Assembly: GCF_001577265.1 (NCBI RefSeq) | Contig: NZ_CP014517.1 | Coordinates: 2,471,001-2,535,000, forward strand | From: Variovorax sp. PAMC 28711 | GTDB lineage: Bacteria > Pseudomonadota > Gammaproteobacteria > Burkholderiales > Burkholderiaceae_C | Direction of reading: 5' to 3' | DNA: 64,000 bases | Shown: positions 36,469-45,379 of the stretch, piece after piece | Numbering within the stretch: the stretch's first letter is position 1 | Layout: the number at the start of each line of letters is the position of its first letter | The notes under the pieces: model-generated | The model's input: only the letters and a program-made list of their open reading frames with translations | Told to the model about the DNA's origin: nothing | Database searches by the model: none | Translations under genes and position numbers: made by a program

Positions 36469-38154
36469 ATGCTATTGGTCAAACAGGAGCTGCTCGCGGC
36501 GCTCGCGAACACGCTCGAATCCTTCTCGCCCGGCGCTGGCGCCAAAGCCGCGTTCGAGTCGCCCAAGGTGGCAGCGCACGGCGATTTCGCCAGCACGGCC
36601 GCCATGCAACTCGCCAAGCCGCTCGGCCGGAAGCCGCGCGAACTGGCCGAAGAACTGAGCGCGGCCCTGCTGGCCACGCCCGCTTTCGGGCAGTGGGTGC
36701 AGGCGGTCGAGATCGCCGGCCCGGGTTTTCTCAACATCCGCCTGAAGACGGCCGCCAAGCAGCAGGTGGTGCGCGAAGTCCACGTTGCCGGCGACGCCTA
36801 CGGCCGTCAGCCCGTGACGGGCGAAAAAGTGCTGGTCGAGTTCGTCTCGGCCAACCCGACCGGCCCGCTGCATGTGGGCCACGGTCGCCAGGCCGCGCTC
36901 GGCGATGCCATCTGCAACCTGCGCGCTTCGCAGGGCGATGCGGTGTACCGCGAGTTCTATTACAACGACGCCGGCGTGCAGATCCAGACGCTCGCCAGCA
37001 GCGTGCAGATGCGCGCCAAAGGCCTGAAGCCCGGCGACGCCGACTGGCCGAGCGGCGAAAAAGCCGCGGCCTACAACGGCGACTACATCGCCGACATCGC
37101 CGAAGATTTCAAAGCGAAGAAGACCGTGAAATCGGACGATCGCGCGTTCACCGCGAGCGGCGACATCGACGACATCGACTCGATCCGCGAATTCGCCGTC
37201 GCCTACCTGCGTCGGGAGCAAGACCTCGACCTGCAGGCGTTTCGCGTGCGCTTTGACAACTACTACCTGGAGTCGAGCCTGTACACCAGCGGCCGGGTCG
37301 AATCGACCGTGGCCAAGCTCGTGGCCGCCGGCAAAACGTACGAGCAGGACGGCGCGCTGTGGCTCCGGTCGACCGACTACGGCGACGACAAGGACCGCGT
37401 CATGAAAAAGGGCGATGGCACGTACACCTACTTCGTGCCCGACGTGGCCTACCACGTCGCCAAGTGGGAGCGCGGCTTTCACACGGTCGTCAACATCCAG
37501 GGCACCGACCACCACGGCACCATCGCGCGGGTGCGCGCCGGCCTGCAGGGCGTGGGCGAGGGCATCCCGGCAAGCTACCCCGACTACGTGCTGCACACCA
37601 TGGTGCGCGTCATGAAGGGCGGCGAGGAGGTCAAGATCAGCAAGCGCGCCGGCAGCTACGTCACGCTGCGCGACCTGATCGAATGGACCAGCACCGATGC
37701 GGTCCGCTTCTTCCTGCTGAGCCGCAAGCCCGACACCGAATACACCTTCGACGTCGACCTCGCCGTGGCGAAGAACAACGACAACCCGGTGTACTACGTG
37801 CAGTACGCACATGCCCGCATCTGCTCGGTGCTCGCCAGCTGGGGCGGCGACGCGGCGACGCTGCAAGATGTCGACCTGTCGGCGCTCGAGAGCCCGGCCG
37901 CGCAGGCGCTCATGCTGCTGCTCGCCAAGTACCCCGACATGCTGACCGCGGCCGCCAAGGATTTCGCGCCGCACGACGTCACGTTCTACCTGCGCGAGCT
38001 GGCCGCCAGCTACCACAGCTACTACGACGCCGAGCGCATTCTGGTCGACGACGAAAGCGTCAAGAAAGCCCGTTTGGCGCTCGTCGCCGCCACCGCGCGG
38101 GTGCTGCACAATGGCCTCGCGATTCTCGGCGTCAGTGCGCCGAGCAAGATGTGA
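36469..38154 (+). CDS. argS: Arginyl-tRNA synthetase
   Basis: Charges tRNA-Arg. Class I synthetase of 561 residues with an N-terminal Add-1 domain, the HIGH-equivalent HVGHG (135-139), the KMSKS-equivalent KISKR in [14 protein letters not shown], and a C-terminal DALR anticodon domain. Start at [12 protein letters not shown]. Confidence 0.97.
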   Translation: MLLVKQELLAALANTLESFSPGAGAKAAFESPKVAAHGDFASTAAMQLAKPLGRKPRELAEELSAALLATPAFGQWVQAVEIAGPGFLNIRLKTAAKQQVVREVHVAGDAYGRQPVTGEKVLVEFVSANPTGPLHVGHGRQAALGDAICNLRASQGDAVYREFYYNDAGVQIQTLASSVQMRAKGLKPGDADWPSGEKAAAYNGDYIADIAEDFKAKKTVKSDDRAFTASGDIDDIDSIREFAVAYLRREQDLDLQAFRVRFDNYYLESSLYTSGRVESTVAKLVAAGKTYEQDGALWLRSTDYGDDKDRVMKKGDGTYTYFVPDVAYHVAKWERGFHTVVNIQGTDHHGTIARVRAGLQGVGEGIPASYPDYVLHTMVRVMKGGEEVKISKRAGSYVTLRDLIEWTSTDAVRFFLLSRKPDTEYTFDVDLAVAKNNDNPVYYVQYAHARICSVLASWGGDAATLQDVDLSALESPAAQALMLLLAKYPDMLTAAAKDFAPHDVTFYLRELAASYHSYYDAERILVDDESVKKARLALVAATARVLHNGLAILGVSAPSKM

Positions 38155-38162
38155 ACCTCACC

Positions 38163-38885
38163 ATGAAGAAGACAAGCATGAACCTCGGCCGGCAGCGCGG
38201 CAACATCGTCATCGGGCTGATCGTCGGCCTGGTGCTCGGTCTCGGCGTGGCGCTGGGCATCGCGGTCTACGTGACCAAGGTGCCGATCCCGTTCATGAAC
38301 AAGACGCAGCGTGGCGGCGTCGAGCAGGACGAGGCCGAAGCCCGCAAGAACCGCGACTGGGACCCGAACGGCCCACTGGCCGGCAAGGCCGGCGCCGCCA
38401 AGCCGCCGACCACCGTCTCACCCGTGGCCGTGCAGCCCGCGACCGTCGGGCCGCTGAACGCGCCGACCACGCCGTCCGGCCCGGTGCCGGTGGTGGTCGC
38501 GCCGACCCGGCCCAAGCCGGCGGCGCCGGTCGAAGCCTCGAGCGATCCGCTCGGCGACCTGGCGCGTTCACGTGCCGGCACCGGGGGCGGCTCGGTCCAG
38601 GCCTCGGCCGCACAGACCGCGCAGCCCAATGCCGCCGCCGGCGCCGACCCCTTCATGTACTTCGTGCAGGCCGGCGCTTTCCGCTCCACCGACGACGCCG
38701 AAGCGCAGCGCGCCAAGCTCTCGCTGATGGGCGTGGAAGCCAAGGTCACTGAGCGCGAGCAGGCCGGTCGCACCGTCTACCGCGTGCGCGCCGGTCCCTT
38801 CAACAAGAAGGACGACGCTGACCGCCTCAAGGAGCGGCTCGACGGCGGCGGTCTCGAATCCGCGCTCGTCCGCGTGCAGCGCTGA
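38163..38885 (+). CDS. SPOR-domain membrane protein
   Basis: FtsN-like layout of 240 residues: short cytoplasmic tail, one TM helix (about 15-37), a Pro/Ala-rich periplasmic linker, and a C-terminal SPOR domain (about 165-240; YFVQAGAF, VYRVRAGPF) that binds denuded glycan at division sites. It starts 8 bp after argS, a conserved pairing in this group. Not necessarily FtsN itself. Confidence 0.88.
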   Translation: MKKTSMNLGRQRGNIVIGLIVGLVLGLGVALGIAVYVTKVPIPFMNKTQRGGVEQDEAEARKNRDWDPNGPLAGKAGAAKPPTTVSPVAVQPATVGPLNAPTTPSGPVPVVVAPTRPKPAAPVEASSDPLGDLARSRAGTGGGSVQASAAQTAQPNAAAGADPFMYFVQAGAFRSTDDAEAQRAKLSLMGVEAKVTEREQAGRTVYRVRAGPFNKKDDADRLKERLDGGGLESALVRVQR

Positions 38886-38971
38886 ACGGCGCTTGACTTT
38901 TCTTTACCGGCTGCGGGTGGGAACTCCGCGCGGTGCAACGGGCTCTGTCTGCCCACAGGAGAACCTTCCAC

Positions 38972-39616
38972 ATGAAACGTCGTGATTTTTCGTTGGCCGC
39001 TACTTCGCTGGGCCTGATGGCCATTGCCAATCTGTCGCATGCCCAGGCGCGCATGCCCAAGGCCGGTACCGAGTACCTGGTGCTCGACAAGCGCGCGCCC
39101 AGCGACGCACCGGCCGGCAAGATCGAGGTGGTCGAGTTCTTCTCGTACAACTGCCCGCATTGCAATTCCTTCGAGCCCGAACTCGAAGCGTGGGTCAAGA
39201 CGCTGCCGAAAGATGTGGTGTTTCGCCGCGTGCCGGTGCCTTTCGTGGGCAACGACGTCGAAGCCAAGCAGCGCCTTTTCTACGCACTCGAGGCGATGGG
39301 CAAGCTCGACGAATACCAGCCCAAGGTGTTTGACGCGATCCACAAGCAGCGCCAGAACGTGAACGGCGACGCCGCCATCATCGCGTGGGCCGAAAAGAAC
39401 GGCCTCGACAAAACCAAGTTCACCGAAGCGTTCAATTCGTTCGGCGTGGCGAGCAAGGCCAAGCGCGCATCGCAGCTCACCGAGGCCTACAAGGTGAGCG
39501 GCGTGCCAGCGTTGGGTGTGGCGGGGCGTTTCTATGTCGACGGCGAACTGGCTGGCAACATGACGAAGTCGCTGCAGACCACGAATTTCCTGATCATCGA
39601 GGCGCGCAAGGGTTGA
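38972..39616 (+). CDS. dsbA: Thiol:disulfide interchange protein DsbA
   Basis: Periplasmic oxidase that introduces disulfide bonds. 214 residues from MKRRDFSLAATSLGL; signal peptide ends near HAQA (residue ~26). Thioredoxin-fold active site CPHC at 61-64 within FFSYNCPHCNSFEPELE, and the cis-Pro loop SGVPALGV. 86 bp after the SPOR gene; AGGAG precedes the start. Confidence 0.95.
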   Translation: MKRRDFSLAATSLGLMAIANLSHAQARMPKAGTEYLVLDKRAPSDAPAGKIEVVEFFSYNCPHCNSFEPELEAWVKTLPKDVVFRRVPVPFVGNDVEAKQRLFYALEAMGKLDEYQPKVFDAIHKQRQNVNGDAAIIAWAEKNGLDKTKFTEAFNSFGVASKAKRASQLTEAYKVSGVPALGVAGRFYVDGELAGNMTKSLQTTNFLIIEARKG

Positions 39617-39698
39617 ACCTTTCGACTGCCTGGGCGGGCTTTTTCGTCGAGGACGCGTCAGTTGGGCGTCTACAATCAGCAGCAAGTTTCGTGCCTCT

Positions 39699-40388
39699 AT
39701 GAACCTGCGCTCTATCTCCTTCCCCCGCTTCCTGACCGCCGCCGCTGCCTGCGCCCTCGCGCTGGCGGCGGCCCTGCCGGCCCACGCCGAAAAGGCCGAC
39801 CGCCTCAAGCCAATGAACATCGAGTCGGACGCGTTGCGTTACGACGACCTCAAGCAGACGAGCGTGTTCACCGGCAAGGTGCTCGTGACCAAGGGCACGA
39901 TCGTCATCCGCGGCGCTCGCATCGACGTGCGCCAGGACCCGGAGGGCTACCAGTACGGCGTGGTCACGCCCGAGCCGGGCAAGCAGGCCTACTACAAGCA
40001 GAAGCGCGACGCGCCCGGTGACGAGTGGACCGAGGGCGAGGCCGACCGCATCGAATACGACAGCCGCGCCGACAACGTCAAGTTCATCGGTCGCGCCGTG
40101 ATGCGCCGCCTGATCGGCGCCAAGCCCAACGACGAAACCACCGGCGCGCTGATCGTCTACGACCAGAGCAACGACACCTTCACGGTGAACGGCTCGGCCT
40201 TGCCGCCGGACGCCAGCGTGGCAGCCGGCACGCCGGGCGGCCGTGTCAGGGCCGTGCTGACGCCGCGCCAGCCGGTTTCCGGGGCGGCTGCGGGCGGCAA
40301 GGGCGCACCGGCACCGGCCGCTTCGCCGGCACCCGGCGCCGGCTTGCGTCCGAGCACCACGCTGAACGGCGGAGACGCGCGCAAGTGA
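39699..40388 (+). CDS. lptA: LPS transport protein LptA
   Basis: Periplasmic bridge protein that carries lipopolysaccharide to the outer membrane. 229 residues: signal peptide (1-30, ending AHA), an OstA/LptA beta-jellyroll domain ([37 protein letters not shown]), and a Gly/Pro/Ala tail. Overlaps lptB by 4 bp. The usual lptC is not next to it; dsbA is. A TACAAT box (39671-39676) could be its -10, but no good -35 is seen. Confidence 0.95.
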   Translation: MNLRSISFPRFLTAAAACALALAAALPAHAEKADRLKPMNIESDALRYDDLKQTSVFTGKVLVTKGTIVIRGARIDVRQDPEGYQYGVVTPEPGKQAYYKQKRDAPGDEWTEGEADRIEYDSRADNVKFIGRAVMRRLIGAKPNDETTGALIVYDQSNDTFTVNGSALPPDASVAAGTPGGRVRAVLTPRQPVSGAAAGGKGAPAPAASPAPGAGLRPSTTLNGGDARK

Positions 40389-41176
40389 TCGAAACCGCGG
40401 GCACTGCAGACGTCGGCAGCCAGGGCAGCCGCCTCGAAGCGCGCGGTCTGCAAAAGACCTACGGCAGCCGCACGGTGGTGAAAGACGTATCGCTTGAAGT
40501 CCAGAAGGGCGAAGTCGTCGGATTGCTCGGCCCGAACGGCGCCGGCAAGACGACCTCGTTCTACATGATCGTCGGCCTGGTCCGCGCCGATGCCGGCGAG
40601 ATCACGATCGACGGCGAGCCGATTGCGCACATGCCGATCCACAAGCGCGCGCGCATGGGGCTCTCGTACCTGCCGCAGGAAGCCTCGATCTTCCGCAAGC
40701 TCAATGTGGAGGAAAACGTGCGTGCCGTGCTCGAGCTGCAGCGCGAGGACGACGGCAGCGGCCGGTTCGTGCCGCTCTCCAAGGCGCGCATGGAAGAGCG
40801 CCTGACCGAATTGCTGACCGACCTGCGCGTCGACCATCTGCGCGATTCGCCGGCGCTCGCGCTGTCGGGCGGAGAACGTCGCCGCGTCGAAATCGCTCGC
40901 GCGCTCGCCACGCAGCCGCGCTTCATCCTGCTCGACGAACCGTTCGCCGGCATCGACCCGATCGCCGTGATCGAGATCCAGCGGATCATCAGTTTTCTGA
41001 AAGAGCGCGGCATTGGCGTGCTCATCACCGACCACAACGTGCGCGAAACGCTCGGCATCTGCGATCACGCTTTCATCATCAGCGACGGGCAAGTGCTGGC
41101 ACAAGGCACGCCTTCGGAGATCGTCGACAACGCCGAGGTACGACGCGTGTACCTGGGCGAACACTTCCGGATGTAG
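40385..41176 (+). CDS. lptB: LPS export ABC ATPase LptB
   Basis: Powers LPS extraction with LptFG. A GTG start overlapping the lptA stop gives 263 residues. Walker [10 protein letters not shown] (49-57), Q-loop LPQEAS, signature [14 protein letters not shown], Walker [14 protein letters not shown] and switch His in ITDHN are all intact. Followed 8 bp later by rpoN. Confidence 0.97.
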   Translation: MIETAGTADVGSQGSRLEARGLQKTYGSRTVVKDVSLEVQKGEVVGLLGPNGAGKTTSFYMIVGLVRADAGEITIDGEPIAHMPIHKRARMGLSYLPQEASIFRKLNVEENVRAVLELQREDDGSGRFVPLSKARMEERLTELLTDLRVDHLRDSPALALSGGERRRVEIARALATQPRFILLDEPFAGIDPIAVIEIQRIISFLKERGIGVLITDHNVRETLGICDHAFIISDGQVLAQGTPSEIVDNAEVRRVYLGEHFRM

Positions 41177-41184
41177 CGGGGCGC

Positions 41185-42783
41185 ATGAAGCAAGGCCTGT
41201 CGCTGCGCGTTTCGCAGCACTTGGCGCTCACGCCCCAACTTCAACAGTCGATCCGGCTGCTGCAGCTTTCCACGCTCGAGCTGAGCCAGGAAGTCGAGCA
41301 GATGCTTGACGACAACCCTTTTCTCGAACGCACTGCCGAAGAAGCGGCGCGCGAGGAGTTCGGGCTCGACACGTCCGACACGCCGGCGCCTCGCGAAGAC
41401 GACCGCGACGCCGATTTTTCCGGGAGCACCGCCAGCACGTCGTCCGACGACACGCCTTCTTCCGCCAGCAGCGAGACCGAGTCGCCGGTCGCCGATGTGG
41501 CCGACCGCGAGCCCGACTGGGAAGGCGACGGCACCGTCGAGCTGACGCCCGACGACGGCGAATGGGGCGGCGACGCGCAGGCCAGCGGCAACAACCTCGG
41601 CCCCAACGACGGCAGCGAGCGCATCGACGCCACCGAGTTGGCCCGCAGCCAGGAATCGCTGCAATCGTTCCTGCACCGCCAGGCGCTGAGCCTGCGGCTC
41701 AATGCCAACGACCAGGCCGCGCTGCGCTTCCTGATCGAATCGCTGAACGACGACGGCTACCTCGAAGACTCGCTGCCGGCGCTGGCCTCGGGGCTCGCGG
41801 GCGACGACAACGACCAGTTCGACGATCTGGTTCATCATTTCCAGGTCGCGCTCGGCCTGCTGCAAAGCCTGGAGCCGGTCGGGGTCGGCGCACGCGACCT
41901 CGGCGAGTGCCTGGCGATCCAGCTTCGCGCGCTGGCACCTGCGAACGCGGCCCGCGAAAGCGAAAATGCCCGGCAGGTCCGCAAGACCGCCCTCCTGATC
42001 TGCAAGCAGCCAATGGAGCTGCTCGCGCGCCGCGACTTCAAACGCCTCGCCACGCTCACCCGCAGCAACGAGGAAGAGGTGCGCAGCGCATTGCAGATGA
42101 TCGCGCGGCTCGAGCCCAAGCCGGGTCGTCGCTTCGTCGATGTCGAACGCAACATCGTGGTGCCCGACGTGATCGTCACGCGCACCGGCCGCGGCGCCAC
42201 GCTCAAGTTCCGCGTGATGCTCAACCCCGACGTGATGCCGCGGCTGCGCGTGCACGACATCTACGCCGGCGCGCTCAAGGCGCACAAGGGCGAGGGCAGC
42301 CAGGCGCTGTCGCAGCGGCTGCAGGAAGCGCGCTGGTTCATCAAGAACATCCAGCAGCGCTTCGACACCATTCTTCGCGTGTCCAACGCCATCGTCGAGC
42401 GTCAGAAAAGCTTCTTCGTGCACGGCGAACTCGCCATGCGCCCGCTGGTGCTGCGCGAGATCGCCGACGAGCTGGGGCTGCACGAGTCGACCATCAGCCG
42501 CGTGACGACCGCCAAGTACATGGCGACGCCTTACGGCACGGTGGAGCTCAAATATTTCTTCGGTTCGGCGCTCGGCACCGAGACCGGCGGCAACGCGTCG
42601 AGCACGGCCGTGCGGGCGCTCATCAAGCAGTTCGTCACGGCCGAAGACATCAAGAAGCCGTTGTCGGACAGTCAGGTGTCGGAGATGCTGAAAGAGCAGG
42701 GCATCGAGTGCGCACGTCGCACGGTCGCCAAATACCGCGAGGCGCTGCGCATCGCGCCGGCCAATCTGCGCAAGGCGCTGTAG
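41185..42783 (+). CDS. rpoN: RNA polymerase sigma-54 factor RpoN
   Basis: Sigma factor for enhancer-dependent -24/-12 promoters. 532 residues: Gln-rich activator-interaction region (1-50, SQHLALTPQLQQSIRLLQLS), an acidic variable region (about 50-150), core-binding domain, and the RpoN box ARRTVAKYRE (510-519). Member of the conserved lptA-lptB-rpoN cluster; the hpf gene usual downstream is absent. Confidence 0.98.
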   Translation: MKQGLSLRVSQHLALTPQLQQSIRLLQLSTLELSQEVEQMLDDNPFLERTAEEAAREEFGLDTSDTPAPREDDRDADFSGSTASTSSDDTPSSASSETESPVADVADREPDWEGDGTVELTPDDGEWGGDAQASGNNLGPNDGSERIDATELARSQESLQSFLHRQALSLRLNANDQAALRFLIESLNDDGYLEDSLPALASGLAGDDNDQFDDLVHHFQVALGLLQSLEPVGVGARDLGECLAIQLRALAPANAARESENARQVRKTALLICKQPMELLARRDFKRLATLTRSNEEEVRSALQMIARLEPKPGRRFVDVERNIVVPDVIVTRTGRGATLKFRVMLNPDVMPRLRVHDIYAGALKAHKGEGSQALSQRLQEARWFIKNIQQRFDTILRVSNAIVERQKSFFVHGELAMRPLVLREIADELGLHESTISRVTTAKYMATPYGTVELKYFFGSALGTETGGNASSTAVRALIKQFVTAEDIKKPLSDSQVSEMLKEQGIECARRTVAKYREALRIAPANLRKAL

Positions 42784-42799
42784 CCGCGACAATCGAGGG

Positions 42800-44068
42800 G
42801 TGAACGATCTCTCCCTATTTTTGCCTTGCGCCGCCGGCGTCGAGGAATTCCTGGCGCAGGAAGTCCATGCGCTGACTGGCCGCGTCGGGCAAGACCTGCT
42901 CACGCTGCGGGGCGGCGTCCGGGTGCTTGCCGAATGGCGCGACGCGCTCAAGCTCAACCTGCACAGCCGCCTCGCGCAGCGCGTGCTCATCGAGCTGGCC
43001 CAGGCGCCGTACCGCAGCGAGAACGACCTCTACGCCATCGCAAGCGGCGTGGCCTGGGAGATCTGGTTCACGCCGCAGCAGACTTTCAAGATCGAGACGA
43101 CCGCCCAGCACAGTCCGCTGCAGAGCCTGAACTTCGCCACGCTGCGCATCAAGGACGCGATCGCCGACCGCTTTCGCGCCAAGGCGAACGGCGTGCGGCC
43201 GAGCATCGAGACGCAGTGGCCCGATTGCCGCGTGTTCGCGCACCTGACCACCGACACCTGCACGCTCTACATCGACACCAGCGGCGAGCCGCTGTTCAAG
43301 CGCGGCTGGCGGCAGGACAAGGGCGATGCGCCGCTGAAGGAAACGCTGGCTGCCGCGATGCTCGCCGCCAGCGGCTGGTGGAACCCCGAGACCGGCGAGG
43401 TCGCCCCCCAGCCGCTGTACGACCCGTGTTGCGGCAGCGGCACGATTGCGATCGAGGCCGCGCAGATCGCGGCCCGCATTCCGGCCGGCTGGCTGCGGCG
43501 CTTCGGCTTCGAGAAGCTGCTGCCGTTCCAGTCGCACGTGTGGGAGGCGATCAAGTCCAACGCAGCGCCGGCCGACGAGGTCGACGGGGCGCCCGTGCTC
43601 ATCTTTGGCTCCGACGTGTCGCACCGAATGGTCGACTTCGCCGAGCGCAACGCCGAGCGCGCCGGTGTCGCCGCGCAGATCGAGTTCCGCGGCGGCGACG
43701 CCTTGCAGCGCATGCCGCCCGCCGGGGCCGGCGTGATCGTGCTCAATCCACCGTACGGCGAGCGCATCGAGGTCGGCGGCGTGGCCGGCCCCGACAGCGC
43801 GGGCCGCTTCGGTGCCCGCGAGGCGGCCGACGTCCAGGGCGGCGATGCCAGCGGCGATTTCTTTCCGCAGCTCGCCACGCACTGGAAGCGCAACTACGCG
43901 GGCTGGACCGCCTGGGTGCTCACGCCCGACCTCCAGCTGCCCAAGCGCATGCGCCTGAAGGAATCGCGCCGCGTGCCGATGTGGAACGGCCCGATCGAGT
44001 GCCGGCTCTTCAAGTTCGACATGGTGGCCGGGTCGGCGCGCGCGAAGCCGGCCGCCACCGCCCCGTGA
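42800..44068 (+). CDS. THUMP-domain rRNA guanine-N2 methyltransferase (RlmL-like)
   Basis: AdoMet-dependent RNA methyltransferase resembling the N-terminal half of E. coli RlmL (m2G2445 of 23S rRNA). 422 residues from a GTG start preceded by GAGG: N-terminal ferredoxin-like and THUMP region, then a Rossmann domain with DPCCGSGTIAIEAA and catalytic NPPYGER. No RlmK-type second domain is fused. It overlaps the PIN gene by 4 bp. Confidence 0.88.
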   Translation: MNDLSLFLPCAAGVEEFLAQEVHALTGRVGQDLLTLRGGVRVLAEWRDALKLNLHSRLAQRVLIELAQAPYRSENDLYAIASGVAWEIWFTPQQTFKIETTAQHSPLQSLNFATLRIKDAIADRFRAKANGVRPSIETQWPDCRVFAHLTTDTCTLYIDTSGEPLFKRGWRQDKGDAPLKETLAAAMLAASGWWNPETGEVAPQPLYDPCCGSGTIAIEAAQIAARIPAGWLRRFGFEKLLPFQSHVWEAIKSNAAPADEVDGAPVLIFGSDVSHRMVDFAERNAERAGVAAQIEFRGGDALQRMPPAGAGVIVLNPPYGERIEVGGVAGPDSAGRFGAREAADVQGGDASGDFFPQLATHWKRNYAGWTAWVLTPDLQLPKRMRLKESRRVPMWNGPIECRLFKFDMVAGSARAKPAATAP

Positions 44069-44484
44069 CCGCGCTGGTCATCGACACCAACATCGTTCTG
44101 GACCTGTTCGTTTTCGACGATGCCGCCGCGAAGCCGCTGCGTGCAGCGCTCGAAGCCGGCGCGGTCGAGTGGCTCGCGACGCCGCCGATGCGCGTCGAGC
44201 TCGAACGCGTGCTGGGGTATCCGCAGATCGCGCCGCGGCTGGCCTTCTACGGACGTGCCGCAGCCGACGTGCTCGCGGCTTTCGACCGGCACACGCGCAT
44301 CGTCGACGCCGCGCCGAAAGCGCCCGTCACCTGCAGCGATGCGGACGACCAATGCTTCATCGACCTGGCCGTGGCGCACCGTGCGCCGTTGCTCAGCAAG
44401 GACCGGGCGGTGCTGACGATGAGGAAGCGGTTGGCGGGGTTGGGTGTGGCGGCACAGCCTGTCTGGTCTTCACAGGCGGTCTGA
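44065..44484 (+). CDS. PIN-domain protein (putative toxin-type RNase)
   Basis: 139 residues from a GTG overlapping the previous stop. Acidic PIN residues are in place: D7 (VIDTNI), E45/E47 (MRVELERVL), D94/D95 (DADDQCFIDLA) and D113 (LSKDRAVL). The family (COG1569-like) is called the toxin part of toxin-antitoxin pairs, but no antitoxin gene lies next to it. Confidence 0.82.
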   Translation: MTALVIDTNIVLDLFVFDDAAAKPLRAALEAGAVEWLATPPMRVELERVLGYPQIAPRLAFYGRAAADVLAAFDRHTRIVDAAPKAPVTCSDADDQCFIDLAVAHRAPLLSKDRAVLTMRKRLAGLGVAAQPVWSSQAV

Positions 44485-44485
44485 T

Positions 44486-45379
44486 TCACCCCGCGTGCCA
44501 GCGCGCCAGCAGCCGCGCCACCGCACGCACCCGCTGCGTGTCCCTTCCCCACCTTCGCCCTGAAGGCAAATGCCGCAACCAGCGCATGCGGCGCGCGGCC
44601 GTCGTGAGGCGGTCGTGGACTTCGGGCGTCGCCGACGCCAGCACGGCGTGCCAGTGTTCTTCGGCCGCCTGCGGCGACGCGGCGCGCACGAGCATCGCGG
44701 TGGAGTGCAGGTAGCTGAGCCAGTCGCGCGTCTGGCATTCGGCGAGCGGCAACGTTTCGCCGGGGTCGTCTTCGAAGTCGATGTAGCCGATCACGCCGTC
44801 GGGGCACTGCACCAGGTTGCGGTCGAAGGCCTGGCTCAGGTACTTGCCGCGCGCATGGACGACGGCGATGGCGTCGAGCCCTTCGCGCCAGACCGTGAGC
44901 AATGCCGCGGGGCCGGCGGCCGCGGCTTGGTCGAGCCGCTCCTGCAAGACGACGGTGGCGCGTCCGCTCTCGCCGAGATCCGAGATGAGCAGGCCATCGG
45001 GTTGCTGCGCAAGCACCACCGGCACGCGCAGGCCGGCTGCGCCCAGCTCGCGCAGGCGCCGGGCCTCGATCGCGATCGCCGCTTCGCCGCCCGGATTCGG
45101 TACCGGCTTGAGCACGTCGAGCCGCAGCAGGCCGGCAATGGCCGCCATCAGGTGATAGCGCAGCTTGCCGTGCCGTGCGCCGGCTTTCTTGAGCCACACG
45201 CGTTCGCTGCCGAGGCGGTGGCTCACGACGTTGCTTGGCTGGCGCGGCAGCGTCGCGCGCAGGAATGCGGCGTAGTCGCCGGGCGCGGGCTCCTGGCCCG
45301 ACGCGTCGAGCGGCGCAGGCGCCGAGGCCGCGCCCTTGCGCATCTGGATGCGAGATGAACCGGACCGTCGGGGATTCAT
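44486..45379 (-). CDS. Protein-kinase-fold protein (BUD32/LPS-kinase-like)
   Basis: 297 residues with a reduced kinase fold: catalytic-loop-like ARGKYLSQAFDRNLV and a DFG-equivalent YIDFEDDPGE, like the small atypical kinases related to BUD32 and LPS heptose/Kdo kinases. Substrate unknown. The ATG overlaps the stop of the upstream glutamate-synthase-like gene (ATGA), so the two are coupled. Confidence 0.7.
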   Translation of the reverse strand: MNPRRSGSSRIQMRKGAASAPAPLDASGQEPAPGDYAAFLRATLPRQPSNVVSHRLGSERVWLKKAGARHGKLRYHLMAAIAGLLRLDVLKPVPNPGGEAAIAIEARRLRELGAAGLRVPVVLAQQPDGLLISDLGESGRATVVLQERLDQAAAAGPAALLTVWREGLDAIAVVHARGKYLSQAFDRNLVQCPDGVIGYIDFEDDPGETLPLAECQTRDWLSYLHSTAMLVRAASPQAAEEHWHAVLASATPEVHDRLTTAARRMRWLRHLPSGRRWGRDTQRVRAVARLLARWHAG

